Of a stretch of 64,000 bases of DNA, positions 42,918 to 52,354 are shown piece after piece. Positions within the stretch are counted from its first letter, which is position 1. The number at the start of each line of letters is the position of its first letter. The stretch spans positions 102,655-166,654 of the forward strand of contig NZ_UTBZ01000040.1 in NCBI RefSeq assembly GCF_900580865.1, read 5' to 3'. The stretch is from Pseudomonas viridiflava (GTDB lineage Bacteria > Pseudomonadota > Gammaproteobacteria > Pseudomonadales > Pseudomonadaceae). The notes beneath the pieces were generated by a model, which saw nothing but the letters and a program-made list of their open reading frames with translations, searched no databases and was not told the DNA's origin. The position numbers and the translations under genes are program-made.

Positions 42918-43100
42918 ATGCGCAGTCGGGAAATGATCAGGATGATCGAAGACGATGGTTGGTATCTGGTGGCGGTGAAAGGCAGCCACCACCAGTACAA
43001 GCATCCGTTCAAACAGGGAAGGGTGACGATCAAGCACCCCGACTCCGATCTGCCCAAGGGCACGATCAACAGCATTTTGAAACAGGCGGGCCTGAAATGA
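42918..43100 (+). CDS. hicA: HicA-type mRNA interferase toxin
   Basis: HicA toxin of 60 residues with a double-stranded-RNA-binding-like fold. The catalytic histidine is in KGSHHQYKHP (His24/25), followed by VTIKHPDSDLPKGTINSILK, all typical. It cleaves mRNA when not bound by HicB. AAAGGA precedes the start. It is paired with hicB downstream; a complete type II toxin-antitoxin system. Confidence 0.92.
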   Translation: MRSREMIRMIEDDGWYLVAVKGSHHQYKHPFKQGRVTIKHPDSDLPKGTINSILKQAGLK

Positions 43101-43159
43101 GGCCCGTTATTGGAAACGAAGGCCGTTTCAATGGCCTGTCAGAGGAAGGACTCACTCAC

Positions 43160-43561
43160 ATGAAATTCCCGGTCGTTCTGCACAAGGATGCCGATTCAGA
43201 CTACGGCGTGATCATCCCGGATGTACCGGGCTGCTTCTCTGCCGGCAGTACGGTCGCTGAGGCGTTTGAGAGTACTCAGGAAGCATTGGCGCTTCATTAT
43301 GAGGGTTTGGTCGCCGACGGCACGCCGTTGCCGCAAGTGCGGGACATTGATGCTCATCTCGATAATCCGGATTACACGGGAGGGATTTGGGGTGTGGTCG
43401 ATTTTGATATCACCCCGTATTTCGGTAAGTCAGTGCGTTTTAACGCCACGCTGCCGGAGCAGTTGCTTGAGCGTATTGACCAGAAAGTCCGACGGGACCA
43501 GCGTTATCGCTCCCGCTCCGGATTTCTGGCTGCTGCTGCCTTGCGCGAATTGTCGGTATAG
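43160..43561 (+). CDS. hicB: HicB antitoxin
   Basis: HicB antitoxin of 133 residues. The N-terminal HicB domain is MKFPVVLHKDADSDYGVIIPDVPGC (in part) with GCFSAGSTVAEAFEST, and the C-terminal ribbon-helix-helix-like DNA-binding part is FNATLPEQLLERIDQKVRRD. ATG 43160 has AGGAAGGA upstream and matches the family start; an ATG at 43097 overlapping the hicA stop would add 21 unconserved residues. It neutralises HicA and represses the pair. Confidence 0.9.
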   Translation: MKFPVVLHKDADSDYGVIIPDVPGCFSAGSTVAEAFESTQEALALHYEGLVADGTPLPQVRDIDAHLDNPDYTGGIWGVVDFDITPYFGKSVRFNATLPEQLLERIDQKVRRDQRYRSRSGFLAAAALRELSV

Positions 43562-43566
43562 CGAAG

Positions 43567-44604
43567 TCAGGTGCTTTCGCGCTCTATGACTTGGCATTGC
43601 AGCAGATTCAGGCGTTGCACCTCGTCGCTCGGCAACACGCCAAGGCTTTCCAGCACGCGTGTTGCGGCGAGTACACCGATCTCCAGCGCCGGTGGTTTGA
43701 TCGTGCTCAGGCTTGGCAAAAGCATCTCGGCGAACGGGTAGTCGCCAAAGCCGAGAACGGCGCAGTCTTCGGGGATTTTCAAACCGGCGCGTTGCCCGGC
43801 GAGCAGGCCGCCGGCGGCGAGGTTGTCGTTGGCGAAGATGATCGCGTCGGGGCGCGGTGAGGCGTTCATCAGGGCGTCCATCGCCTGTTTGCCGGCCTCG
43901 AATGGTGCGCGATCAGCATCGGGGGCGAACACCCACGGTTCCAGGCCGGAATTTCGTAAGGTCGCCGCGTAGCCGTCGCGGCGCTCCAGTGCGCTGAAGT
44001 CGCCCGCAGCGCTGTTCTGCACGAAGGCAATGCGTCGGTAGCCTTTTCCCAGCAGATACTTCGCCGCCGTCACGCCCACTTCAAAATGCGAAAAACCGAT
44101 CTGCATCGGCTCGCGATCCTGTTGGTAATCCCACGTCTCGATCACCGGCACATCGGCCTCGGCGATCATCTTTTCCGTGCCCGCACTGTGAAAATGACTG
44201 GTCAATACCAACGCCGCCGGCGACCAGCCAAGAAACGCACGCACGGCGTTTTCTTCTTGTTCAGTGCTGAAGTAACTCGACGCCAGCAACAGTTGATAAC
44301 CGTGACGGCTAAGCGTGTCGCTGAAGCCTTGAATGGTATTGGCGAAGATCGGCCCGGAGATGTTCGGAATCACCATGCCGACGATTTTCCCCCGCGCCGA
44401 AGCCAATCCGCCGGCCACCAGATTCGGCACATATCCCAACTCCGCCACCACCGCCGCAATCCGCTCGCGGCGCTCGGGCGAAACCTGCTCAGGCTGGTTG
44501 AAATAGCGTGACACGGTGATTGCCGAAACCCCGGCTTCGCGCGCCACGGCATTGAGGGTCACGCGTCCGGCTCCACGGCGTTTGCGGGGTTTTTCTTCGC
44601 TCAA
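43567..44604 (-). CDS. LacI-family repressor
   Basis: LacI/GalR-type regulator, 345 residues. The N-terminal helix-turn-helix is VTLNAVAREAGVSAITVSRYF (about residues 14-34) with the hinge helix SARGKIVGMV following, then a periplasmic-binding-like sensor domain. No ATG is available near the N-terminus; I place the start at TTG 44604, 7 bp after AAGGA (TTG 44628 is less likely). It is divergent from the TonB receptor at 44,736, with a LacI-type palindrome in between. The inducer is unknown, perhaps a sugar or sugar-like compound carried by the receptor. Confidence 0.9.
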   Translation of the reverse strand: MSEEKPRKRRGAGRVTLNAVAREAGVSAITVSRYFNQPEQVSPERRERIAAVVAELGYVPNLVAGGLASARGKIVGMVIPNISGPIFANTIQGFSDTLSRHGYQLLLASSYFSTEQEENAVRAFLGWSPAALVLTSHFHSAGTEKMIAEADVPVIETWDYQQDREPMQIGFSHFEVGVTAAKYLLGKGYRRIAFVQNSAAGDFSALERRDGYAATLRNSGLEPWVFAPDADRAPFEAGKQAMDALMNASPRPDAIIFANDNLAAGGLLAGQRAGLKIPEDCAVLGFGDYPFAEMLLPSLSTIKPPALEIGVLAATRVLESLGVLPSDEVQRLNLLQCQVIEREST

Positions 44605-44691
44605 GGCTCGATCCTTCTTAAAAACCAAATCGCATATAAAAGTAATTTTTCAGTATTGGACGCTCTATGTGCGGCTTGCCAATACTGTCGA

Positions 44692-44705
44692 TGGTAGCGC
44701 TAACA
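44692..44705. promoter_or_regulatory. LacI-type operator
   Basis: TGGTAGCGCTAACA, a near-perfect palindrome with the central CG typical of LacI/GalR sites. It lies between the divergent lacI-type gene and the TonB receptor gene, 30 bp before the receptor start chosen here. Confidence 0.65.
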
Positions 44706-44735
44706 AAGCGCGCTGTCTGCTACTCGCTCGAGCGA

Positions 44736-47036
44736 ATGCCCAAGACACCGATTCAGGCGCTGTCGTCGCAGAACGGCAGCGGTTCAGGGCCAATTTCGAG
44801 CGGGCAGAGCATGCACAACATTCCTGGGGCGACACACACACTGGCGCAGTCGATTCGCGCCGCCGGCTGGTTATTCACGGGGTTGGCGGCGCTGCCGTTG
44901 CCCAACGCATTCGCTGCCGAGGGCAGTGAGCAAGAGCCGACACTCAAATCCGTGACTGTCACCGCCACGCGCCGCGAAGAGTCGCTGCAAAAAGTGCCGG
45001 TGGCGGTCTCGGTGATCGACGGCGAACAGCTTGAGCGCGACAACCGCAACGGCGTGGCGAGCATCGTCCAGCAAGTGCCGTCGCTGAACTTCCGCACCGG
45101 CGCGTCGAACAAGGACACCTCGTTGTTCGTGCGCGGCGTCGGCACGATTTCCACCTCGCCGGGCGTCGAACCGACCGTGGCGACGGTGATCGACGGCGTG
45201 GTCTATGCGCGCCCCGGCCAATCCACTCTCGACTTGCTGGATCTGGAGCGCGTCGAAGTATTGCGCGGCCCGCAAGGCACGCTGTTCGGCAAAAACGCCT
45301 CGGCCGGTGTACTCAACATCACCAGCAAGGCACCCACCGCCGAGACCCACGGCTACATCGATCAGTCGTACTACAGCGGCAACGAAAGTCGCACCCGTTT
45401 CGGCATCGGCGGCAGCCTGATTCCGGAGACGTTGAAAGGCTCGATCAGCACGCTGTTCGGCAGCTACGACGGCAACGTCGACAACAAACACAACGGTCAG
45501 GAGGTCAACGGCTACAACCATCGCGGCGTGCGCGGCAAACTCGAATTCACCCCGAATGACGACGTCACTTTCACCCTGATTGCCGACTACATGCAGTCCC
45601 ACGATGACGGCCCTAACGGCGTGGTCAGCAAGTCGCTGGCGCCGGCCTTCGCCGATGCGCTGAGCCCGGTCAATGCGAGCAGCCACAACCGTGACATCAA
45701 CACCGACACCCGCAGCCACGTCGAGGACACCAACAAAGGCCTGTCCGGCCAGCTCGACTGGCAATTGGGCGATTACACCCTGACCTCGATTACCGCGTGG
45801 CGTGGCTGGGACAATACGCAGTATCAGGACGGTGACCGCCTCGGTACGGTGACCGCCGCATTCCCCGGCACCGCGGACAAAGGCGATCTAGCCTTCGATC
45901 AATACTCGCAGGAGCTGCGCCTGGCCTCGCCGAAGGGTGAATTCCTCGAGTACGTCGGCGGCCTGTTCTACATGCATGGCAAGGACGAAGAGACCTATCA
46001 GCGCACGCTGACAACGACCACGCGCACCGATCGAGGCGTCGCTGATTACAGCACCACCAGCGACAGCTACGCAGCGTTCGGCGAGGCCACCCTGAACTTC
46101 ACGTCCGACTTTCGCGGCATCGCTGGCCTGCGCTATACCCACGATGATCTCGAATACGATCACCGCCGCGCTTCGACTTCAGCTACCACCGTCAGCGGCA
46201 TTCAACCGGCAACCAGCAGCTCAGGCTCGGTCGACGAAGACGGCTGGTCCGGCCGCCTCGGCGTGCAGTACGACTTGAGCGATACGGTCACCACCTATCT
46301 GACGTATTCGCGCGGCTACAAAGGCCCGGCCTACAACGTGTTCTTCAATATGCAGCCGCGCGACACCGAAGCGCTCAAACCCGAGACCTCCAACACTTGG
46401 GAAGCAGGGATCAAAGCGACGAGCTGGAACAATCGCCTGACGACCAACCTCGCGGTGTTCCACAGCGAGTACGACAACTATCAGGCGAACTTCTTCGACA
46501 CCGTCGCCGGCCAGGTTGTGACGCGTTTGATCAACGCTGGCAGCGTCAGCACCGAAGGTGTCGAACTCGACTACACCTTGCAGGCCACCCAGCAATTGAA
46601 GCTGTCCGGCGCACTCGCCTACACCCGCGCACGTATCGACGAATTTGCCTGCCCGGCGGGCGCGGCGGCGTCGTGCAACGTCAACGGCAAACCGCTGCCG
46701 TTCAGTCCGGACTGGAAAAGCTACGTGCGCGCCGACTACAGCATCCCGCTGGATAACGGCCTGGATATCGAACTCGGCACCGACTACAGCTGGCAGAGCG
46801 AAGTGCAGTACGACATCAGCCAGAATGCCGACACCAAGCAGGGTGCCTACGGTCTGTGGAACGCCAGTGTCGCCCTGGCCGATTACAGCAATGGCTGGCG
46901 CGTGGCGCTGCTGGGCAAGAACCTCACCGACAAGTCTTATTCGCCACTGCTCGCCAGCGGCGGCAACTACATCTATCGCGCTGTGCCACGCGATGACGAA
47001 CGCTACTTCGGCGTGCAACTGCGCAAGGATTTCTGA
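44736..47036 (+). CDS. TonB-dependent receptor of the LacI-controlled module
   Basis: TonB-dependent outer-membrane receptor of about 766 residues. The plug domain has LKSVTVTATRREESLQKVP and VEVLRGPQGTLFGKNASAG; the barrel ends in a C-terminal Phe (FGVQLRKDF). The start is uncertain: ATG 44736 lies just after the LacI operator; ATG 44811 gives a compact signal peptide (MHNIPGATHTLAQSIRAAGW to NAFAA). Neither has a good ribosome site. It resembles the receptor at 5100-7460 in the plug but is regulated differently. The monooxygenase gene starts 1 bp after its stop, so uptake and catabolism are coupled. Confidence 0.9.
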   Translation: MPKTPIQALSSQNGSGSGPISSGQSMHNIPGATHTLAQSIRAAGWLFTGLAALPLPNAFAAEGSEQEPTLKSVTVTATRREESLQKVPVAVSVIDGEQLERDNRNGVASIVQQVPSLNFRTGASNKDTSLFVRGVGTISTSPGVEPTVATVIDGVVYARPGQSTLDLLDLERVEVLRGPQGTLFGKNASAGVLNITSKAPTAETHGYIDQSYYSGNESRTRFGIGGSLIPETLKGSISTLFGSYDGNVDNKHNGQEVNGYNHRGVRGKLEFTPNDDVTFTLIADYMQSHDDGPNGVVSKSLAPAFADALSPVNASSHNRDINTDTRSHVEDTNKGLSGQLDWQLGDYTLTSITAWRGWDNTQYQDGDRLGTVTAAFPGTADKGDLAFDQYSQELRLASPKGEFLEYVGGLFYMHGKDEETYQRTLTTTTRTDRGVADYSTTSDSYAAFGEATLNFTSDFRGIAGLRYTHDDLEYDHRRASTSATTVSGIQPATSSSGSVDEDGWSGRLGVQYDLSDTVTTYLTYSRGYKGPAYNVFFNMQPRDTEALKPETSNTWEAGIKATSWNNRLTTNLAVFHSEYDNYQANFFDTVAGQVVTRLINAGSVSTEGVELDYTLQATQQLKLSGALAYTRARIDEFACPAGAAASCNVNGKPLPFSPDWKSYVRADYSIPLDNGLDIELGTDYSWQSEVQYDISQNADTKQGAYGLWNASVALADYSNGWRVALLGKNLTDKSYSPLLASGGNYIYRAVPRDDERYFGVQLRKDF

Positions 47037-47037
47037 G

Positions 47038-48357
47038 ATGAGCAGACAGTTGAAACTCGGTGCATTCCTCATGGCCACCGGGCACCACGTGGCGGCTTGG
47101 CGTCATCCTGATGTGCCGGCGAATGCGGGTCTGGATTTCTCCCATTACAAGCGGTTGGCGCAGATTGCCGAGGCGGCGAAGTTCGATGCGTTGTTTGTTG
47201 CTGACAGCGTCGCCGCGCCGACTCAGGACATCGCCAGTCGCATGGCGCGCTCCGATCACTTTGAGCCGCTGACGTTGCTCTCGGCCCTGAGTGCGGTGAC
47301 CGAGCACATCGGCCTTATCGCCACGGCGACCACCAGTTACAACGAGCCGTATCACGTGGCGCGCAAATTCGCTTCGCTCGATCACCTTTCCGGTGGCCGT
47401 GCGGGGTGGAATCTGGTGACCTCGGACAACGCTGCCGAAGCGCTGAATTTCGGCCGCGACGAACATATCGGCCATGCCGAACGCTACAGCCGCGCCCGCG
47501 AGTTTCATCAGGTGGTCACCGGGCTTTGGGACAGTTGGGAGGATGATGCGTTTGCGCGCGACAAGGCCAGTGGGACGTATTACGACCCTTCGAAACTGCA
47601 CGTGCTGGACCACGTCGGCGAACACTTTCGGGTCAAAGGCCCGTTGAACGTTGCGCGCTCGCCGCAGGGGCAGCCGGTGATTGTCCAGGCAGGCTCCTCG
47701 GAAACCGGCCGCGAATTGGCAGCGCAAACCGCTGAAGTGGTGTTCACCGCGCAGACTTCGTTGGCCAATGCTCAGGCGTTCTACGCCGACCTCAAAGGCC
47801 GTTTGCCCAAGTACGGGCGCAGCGCTGACTCACTGAAAATCATGCCCGGGGTTTTTGTCGTGGTCGGTCGCACCGAAGCCCAAGCGCAGGAAAAATGTGA
47901 AACGTTTCAGCAATTAGTCGAACCCGAGGTTGGCGTCGCCTTGCTTGGGCGTATGCTGGGCAACTTCGATTTGTCGAAGTACCCGCTGGATGGGCCGTTG
48001 CCTGAGTTGCCGCTGACGGACAGCGGTCAGCAGAGCCGGCAAAAATTGCTCACTGAGTTGGCGGGCCGGGAGAACCTGAGCCTTGCCGAACTGGGTCGCA
48101 AGATTGCCGGCGGACGCGGGCATTACAGCCTGGTCGGTACGCCGGAGCAGATTGCCGATCGTTTGCAGGATTGGTTCGAACAGGGCGCGGCGGACGGTTT
48201 CAATGTGCTGGTGCCGCACCTGCCGGGCGGGCTCGAAGACTTCGCCAATGGCGTGGTGCCGGAACTGCAACGGCGCGGGTTGTTCAGAACGGAGTATGAG
48301 GGTCGGACCTTGCGCGAGAGCCTGGGCCTGGCTCGACCCGTCAATCGATTTGTGTAA
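47038..48357 (+). CDS. FMNH2-dependent monooxygenase, NtaA/SnaA/DszA family
   Basis: Luciferase-like flavin monooxygenase, 439 residues. Segments are LGAFLMATGHHVAAWRHP, AAKFDALFVADSVAAP, TTSYNEPYHVARKFASLDHLS, GRAGWNLVTSDN and VIVQAGSSETGRELAAQTAE. It should use FMNH2 and O2 to oxidise a C-S or C-N bond. ATG 47038 lies 1 bp after the receptor stop, with AAGGA upstream. It is distant from the 29,885 monooxygenase, which has other substrate-loop residues. Adjacent to an aldo/keto reductase, it could release an aldehyde plus sulfite from a sulfonate. No flavin reductase is present. Confidence 0.87.
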   Translation: MSRQLKLGAFLMATGHHVAAWRHPDVPANAGLDFSHYKRLAQIAEAAKFDALFVADSVAAPTQDIASRMARSDHFEPLTLLSALSAVTEHIGLIATATTSYNEPYHVARKFASLDHLSGGRAGWNLVTSDNAAEALNFGRDEHIGHAERYSRAREFHQVVTGLWDSWEDDAFARDKASGTYYDPSKLHVLDHVGEHFRVKGPLNVARSPQGQPVIVQAGSSETGRELAAQTAEVVFTAQTSLANAQAFYADLKGRLPKYGRSADSLKIMPGVFVVVGRTEAQAQEKCETFQQLVEPEVGVALLGRMLGNFDLSKYPLDGPLPELPLTDSGQQSRQKLLTELAGRENLSLAELGRKIAGGRGHYSLVGTPEQIADRLQDWFEQGAADGFNVLVPHLPGGLEDFANGVVPELQRRGLFRTEYEGRTLRESLGLARPVNRFV

Positions 48358-48362
48358 CACCC

Positions 48363-48426
48363 TTCGCGAGCAAGCTCGCTCCCACAGGAGACTGTATTCC
48401 AATGTGGGAGCGATCTTGCTCGCGAA
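48363..48426. repeat. Paired short inverted repeats
   Basis: TTCGCGAGCAAGCTCGCTCC and an inverted copy with one change (GCGATCTTGCTCGCGAA). It lies between the monooxygenase and aldo/keto reductase genes and may partly separate their transcription. Confidence 0.78.
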
Positions 48427-48466
48427 GAAGTCGACACCCATTTCAAGACAGACAAGAGAGGATTCG

Positions 48467-49504
48467 ATGACTTACACCGCTGCCGAAAACCGCTACGACT
48501 CCATCCCTTACCGCCGCGTCGGGCGCAGCGGTCTGGTGCTGCCGGCGCTGTCGTTGGGCCTGTGGCACAACTTCGGCGACAGCACGCCGATCGACACCCA
48601 GCGCGCCTTGCTGCGCACCGCGTTCGATCTGGGCATCAACCACTTTGACCTGGCCAACAATTACGGCCCGCCGTACGGCAGCGCCGAGATCAATTTCGGC
48701 CGTCTGCTGCGCGAAGACTTCAAGCAGTACCGCGATGAATTGATCATCTCCAGCAAGGCCGGTTGGGACATGTGGCCCGGCCCTTACGGTCAGGGCGGTG
48801 GCTCGCGCAAATACGTGTTGGCCAGCCTCGACCAGAGCCTGCAACGCCTCGGTCTCGATTATGTGGATATCTTCTATTCGCACCGCTTTGACCCGGACAC
48901 CCCGCTGGAAGAAACCGCCAGCGCCCTTGCCACTGCCGTGCAACAGGGCAAGGCGTTGTACATCGGTATCTCGTCGTACTCCGGGGTGAAAACCCGTGAG
49001 ATGGCGGCGCTGTTGAAAGAGTGGAAAGTGCCGCTGCTGATTCATCAGCCGGCCTACAACTTGCTCAATCGCTGGGTGGAAAAAGACCTGCTCGATACCA
49101 CTGATGAGCTCGGCACTGGCGTGATCGCTTTCACTCCGCTGGCGCAAGGTCTGCTCACCGACAAATACCTCAACGGCGTGCCGACGGATGCGCGGGTCAA
49201 TCGTCCTGGCGGTGGTTCGCTGCAGGCTTCGCACTTGTCCGAGGCCAACATTGCTCACGTGCGCGCGCTGAATGAAATTGCCAAGCGTCGTGGTCAGAGT
49301 CTGGCGCAACTGGCGCTGGCGTGGACGCTGCGCGATCCACGGGTGACTTCGGCGCTGATTGGTGCGAGCCGGCCGGAGCAGATTATCGAGAATGTCGGGG
49401 CGTTGAAGAATTTGAGCTTCAGTGCTGAAGAGCTGGCGGAGATTGACCGGTTTGCCCAAGAGGGCGGGATCAATCTTTGGGAGAAGCCTTCGACGGCGGA
49501 GTGA
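48467..49504 (+). CDS. gpr: Aldo/keto reductase, YghZ/Gpr type
   Basis: NADPH-dependent aldo/keto reductase, 345 residues, closely resembling E. coli YghZ (L-glyceraldehyde-3-phosphate reductase, which also reduces methylglyoxal). Motifs are LPALSLGLWHNFG, the catalytic Asp/Tyr region FDLANNYGPPYGSAE, LIISSKAGWDMWPGPYG, VDIFYSHRFDPDTPLEETA and GASRPEQI for cofactor binding. GAGAGGA precedes ATG 48467. Gene order suggests it could reduce an aldehyde made by the upstream monooxygenase, as SmoB does in the sulfoquinovose monooxygenase pathway; general aldehyde detoxification is the alternative. Confidence 0.88.
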   Translation: MTYTAAENRYDSIPYRRVGRSGLVLPALSLGLWHNFGDSTPIDTQRALLRTAFDLGINHFDLANNYGPPYGSAEINFGRLLREDFKQYRDELIISSKAGWDMWPGPYGQGGGSRKYVLASLDQSLQRLGLDYVDIFYSHRFDPDTPLEETASALATAVQQGKALYIGISSYSGVKTREMAALLKEWKVPLLIHQPAYNLLNRWVEKDLLDTTDELGTGVIAFTPLAQGLLTDKYLNGVPTDARVNRPGGGSLQASHLSEANIAHVRALNEIAKRRGQSLAQLALAWTLRDPRVTSALIGASRPEQIIENVGALKNLSFSAEELAEIDRFAQEGGINLWEKPSTAE

Positions 49505-49508
49505 GGCA

Positions 49509-49700
49509 CCCTCACCCCAGCCCTCCCGAAACGTCGGACCGCCCAGAGGGAGAGGGAGCCGACGGCGTTGTCTTGCGTCATCCATCGACCTGAAAAACCG
49601 GGTCGATTATGGATTCAGCAAAGCACGTTCAGGTCGGCGAATATCTACAGCATCTCCCAATCAGTCCCCTCTCCCTCCGGGAGAGGGTTAGGGTGAGGGG
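49509..49700. repeat. Intergenic inverted-repeat element, copy 6
   Basis: Full-length member. The left end is of the CCCGAAACGTCGGACCGCCC subtype. The core contains ATCGACCTGAA, GTCGATTATGGATTC and CAGGTCGGCGAATAT. It lies between the convergent gpr and tauD genes. Confidence 0.82.
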
Positions 49701-49720
49701 CTTTTGGCTGTAAAAACGGC

Positions 49721-50563
49721 TCAACGAAAAAACGGCACATCCCCCAACACCGTCGCCCGCTGCATCACCCGCCGCGCCGGCCGGTAGTCATCCACCGCGT
49801 AATGCTGGGTCACGCGGTTGTCCCAGAACGCAATATCGTCCTGCTGCCAGCGCCAGCGAATGGTGAATTCCGGCCGCGTTGCATGGGCGAACAGAAACTT
49901 CAGAATCGCCTCGCTCTCGGTTTCCGACAGCTCATTGATCTTCGAGGTGAAGCCTTCATTGACGAACAGCGAGCGCCGCCCACTGACCGGATGCGTACGA
50001 ATCACCGGGTGTGACAGCGGTGGATTCTTGCGTCGGGCCTCTTCCCACTGCGCCAACGCTTCAGGCGTATTGCCGTAGCGCTCCAGCGGAAACGAGCGGG
50101 TGAAATCGTGGGTCGCGGTCAGCCCTTCAAGCAAGCCTTTCAGCGGCGCCGACAGCGCTTCGTACGCAGCAATCCCACTGGCCCACAGCGTGTCGCCACC
50201 AAACTCCGGCAGCAACTTGGCGCTGAGCACCGCGCCCATCGCCGGCGTCGGCAGGAAGGTCACGTCGGTGTGCCAGATCGCGTTGTCGCGCACGTCGGTC
50301 ACGGCGGTGTCGAGGATCAACACTTCCGGCTGTTCCGGCACGTTCGGGTAGATCGGGTGGATGTGCAGGTCGCCGAAATAGGCGGCGAAGCGTGCCTGTT
50401 GCGGCGGTCCGATTGGCTGGTTGCGGAAGAACAACACTTGATATTTAAGCAGCGCCTGCTCGATGGCGTCGCGGTGTTCCAGGCTCAGCGGCTGGCTGAT
50501 GTCGACGCCGCTGATCTGTGCGCCGAGGGCTGAGCTTAATGGGGTGATGTTGAGGCTGCTCAT
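49721..50563 (-). CDS. tauD: Taurine dioxygenase
   Basis: Fe(II)/2-oxoglutarate-dependent taurine dioxygenase, 280 residues. It converts taurine to aminoacetaldehyde and sulfite. The iron ligands are His98-x-Asp100 (AIWHTDVTF) and His254 (TQHYAVDDY), with Arg269 for 2-oxoglutarate, close to the E. coli numbering. ATG 50563 begins [20 protein letters not shown]. It is the last gene of tauABCD and is separated from tauC by a 36-bp hairpin. It is distinct from atsK at 1038, which has alkylsulfate-type residues. Confidence 0.92.
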   Translation of the reverse strand: MSSLNITPLSSALGAQISGVDISQPLSLEHRDAIEQALLKYQVLFFRNQPIGPPQQARFAAYFGDLHIHPIYPNVPEQPEVLILDTAVTDVRDNAIWHTDVTFLPTPAMGAVLSAKLLPEFGGDTLWASGIAAYEALSAPLKGLLEGLTATHDFTRSFPLERYGNTPEALAQWEEARRKNPPLSHPVIRTHPVSGRRSLFVNEGFTSKINELSETESEAILKFLFAHATRPEFTIRWRWQQDDIAFWDNRVTQHYAVDDYRPARRVMQRATVLGDVPFFR

Positions 50564-50598
50564 GGTCTTTCTCTTAAATTCCGGATAACCACCTCCCT

Positions 50599-50683
50599 GT
50601 AGGAGCTGCCGAAGGCTGCGATCTTTTGATCTTGATCTTTTTAAAAACAAGATCAAAAGATCGCAGCCTTCGGCAGCTCCTAC
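50599..50683. repeat. 36-bp perfect inverted repeat between tauC and tauD
   Basis: Two perfect 36-nt arms (beginning GTAGGAGCTGCCGAAGGCTG) around a 13-nt loop ATCTTTTTAAAAA. Same family as 37,691-37,758. Inside the tau operon it would form a very stable RNA hairpin upstream of tauD. Confidence 0.88.
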
Positions 50684-50707
50684 ACGGGGATTCAAAAACG
50701 GGATGTG

Positions 50708-51547
50708 TCAGTGGGCCTGGCCGTGCCATGGCACCAGTTTGCGCTGCAGGGCGCGCAGGCCCATTTCCATGGCGAAGGCGATCAGGGCGATGACCAGAAT
50801 CCCCAGCACCACCACGTCGGTGACCAGAAATTGCGCGGCCGACTGCACCATAAAGCCCAAACCACTGGTGGCGGCAATCAGTTCGGCCGCAACCAACGTC
50901 GACCAGCCAACGCCCAGACCAATACGCACGCCGGTAAGAATGTCCGGCAGGGCGCTCGGCAAAATCACATGACGAATCAGCTGCACGCGCGTCGCGCCCA
51001 ACGACTGCGCCGCGCGCAATTTCGCCGGATCAACCGTGCGCACGCCGGTAGCCGTGGCGATGGCAATCGGCGCGAAAATCGCCAGATAAATCAGCAGCAC
51101 TTTCGACAGTTCGCCGATGCCGCACCAGATCACGATCAACGGCAAATAAGCCAGCGGTGGAATCGGGCGGTAGAACTCGATCAGCGGATCAAGCACGCCA
51201 CGGGCGATACGGTTGGCACCAATGGCGATGCCCACCGGCACAGCGGTCAGAATCGCAAAACCCAGACCCAGACCGATACGGCTCAGGCTCGCGCCAAGGT
51301 GCTGCCACAAGGTCGAATCCATGTAGCCTGTGGTCGCCAGCAACCAGCCCTTTTGCAACACAGCGGAGGGTGGTGGCAGGAACAGCGGTTCGATCAAACC
51401 GGTGGCTGTTACGGCCCACCAGATCGCCAACAAAGCGAATAGCGTCAGCAGGCTGATCCAGCGCGTGCTGAGGCTGCGGCGTACGGGTATCGCCACGGAT
51501 GGGGGCGCGGGTTTTACTGCAGCCGAGGAAACGTCGTAACTGCTCAT
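50708..51547 (-). CDS. tauC: Taurine ABC transporter permease
   Basis: SsuC/TauC-type permease, 279 residues, with six membrane segments. The first begins [20 protein letters not shown]. The EAA loop is [23 protein letters not shown] and [19 protein letters not shown] follows. The start codon overlaps the end of tauB by 4 bp. Acts with TauA and TauB in taurine (aminosulfonate) import across the inner membrane. Confidence 0.92.
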   Translation of the reverse strand: MSSYDVSSAAVKPAPPSVAIPVRRSLSTRWISLLTLFALLAIWWAVTATGLIEPLFLPPPSAVLQKGWLLATTGYMDSTLWQHLGASLSRIGLGLGFAILTAVPVGIAIGANRIARGVLDPLIEFYRPIPPLAYLPLIVIWCGIGELSKVLLIYLAIFAPIAIATATGVRTVDPAKLRAAQSLGATRVQLIRHVILPSALPDILTGVRIGLGVGWSTLVAAELIAATSGLGFMVQSAAQFLVTDVVVLGILVIALIAFAMEMGLRALQRKLVPWHGQAH

Positions 51548-52338
51548 GCGCGCTCCTGCCGTTGTCCGGCGCTGCGTTGCGAGAACACTTTGCTCAGCAC
51601 GTGTTCGCGGGTTTCGATAAAGCGCGGATCGGATTTGATCGCACGGGCAGACTCGCCAGCGGCGTAACGCTGACCGAAATCCAGGTGCAGACGCTCAACG
51701 ATCTGCCCCGGATTCGGTGCAAGCAGAATCAGGTCAGTGGCGAGGAACACCGCTTCTTCAATGTCATGGGTAATCAGAAAAACCGGCTTGGCTGTGCGCT
51801 GCCAGACTTGCAGCAACAGCTCCTGCATCTGCTCGCGGGTGAATGCGTCGAGGGCACCGAAAGGCTCGTCCATCAGCAACACGCGCGGGTCGGCGGCGAG
51901 GGCGCGGGCGAGGCCGACGCGTTGTTTCTGGCCACCGGAAAGCTGCCAGATACGGCGGCTTTCGAAACCGGAAAGATCAACCAGTGCGAGCATTTCGCGG
52001 GCGATTTTTTCGCGCTTGTCCTTGGCGACACCGGCCAGTTCCAGACCGAATGCAACGTTGGCCAAAACGTCCTGCCAAGGCAGCAACGCGTCGTCCTGGA
52101 ACACCACGCCACGTTCGGCGCTCGGGCCTTTGACCGGCACGCCGTCGAGGGTGATGCGCCCGGCGCTCGGTTCGACGAAACCGGCAATCAGGTTCAACAG
52201 CGAAGTCTTGCCACTGCCGGACGGGCCGAGCGCGACCAGCAATTGCTGAGGCCCAAGGGTCAGAGAAATATCCGCCAGCACCGGTGTAGGGCTGCCCGGG
52301 TACTGTGCGCTGATGCGCTCCAGCTGTAGCAAGGCCAT
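51544..52338 (-). CDS. tauB: Taurine ABC transporter ATPase
   Basis: TauB/SsuB-type ABC ATPase, 264 residues. Walker A is GPSGSGKTS, signature LSGGQKQR, Walker [19 protein letters not shown]-loop [12 protein letters not shown] 52338 follows GGGAG. It lies between tauA and tauC in the operon. Confidence 0.93.
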   Translation of the reverse strand: MALLQLERISAQYPGSPTPVLADISLTLGPQQLLVALGPSGSGKTSLLNLIAGFVEPSAGRITLDGVPVKGPSAERGVVFQDDALLPWQDVLANVAFGLELAGVAKDKREKIAREMLALVDLSGFESRRIWQLSGGQKQRVGLARALAADPRVLLMDEPFGALDAFTREQMQELLLQVWQRTAKPVFLITHDIEEAVFLATDLILLAPNPGQIVERLHLDFGQRYAAGESARAIKSDPRFIETREHVLSKVFSQRSAGQRQERA

Positions 52339-52354
52339 CGCTGTTAACTCCCGA

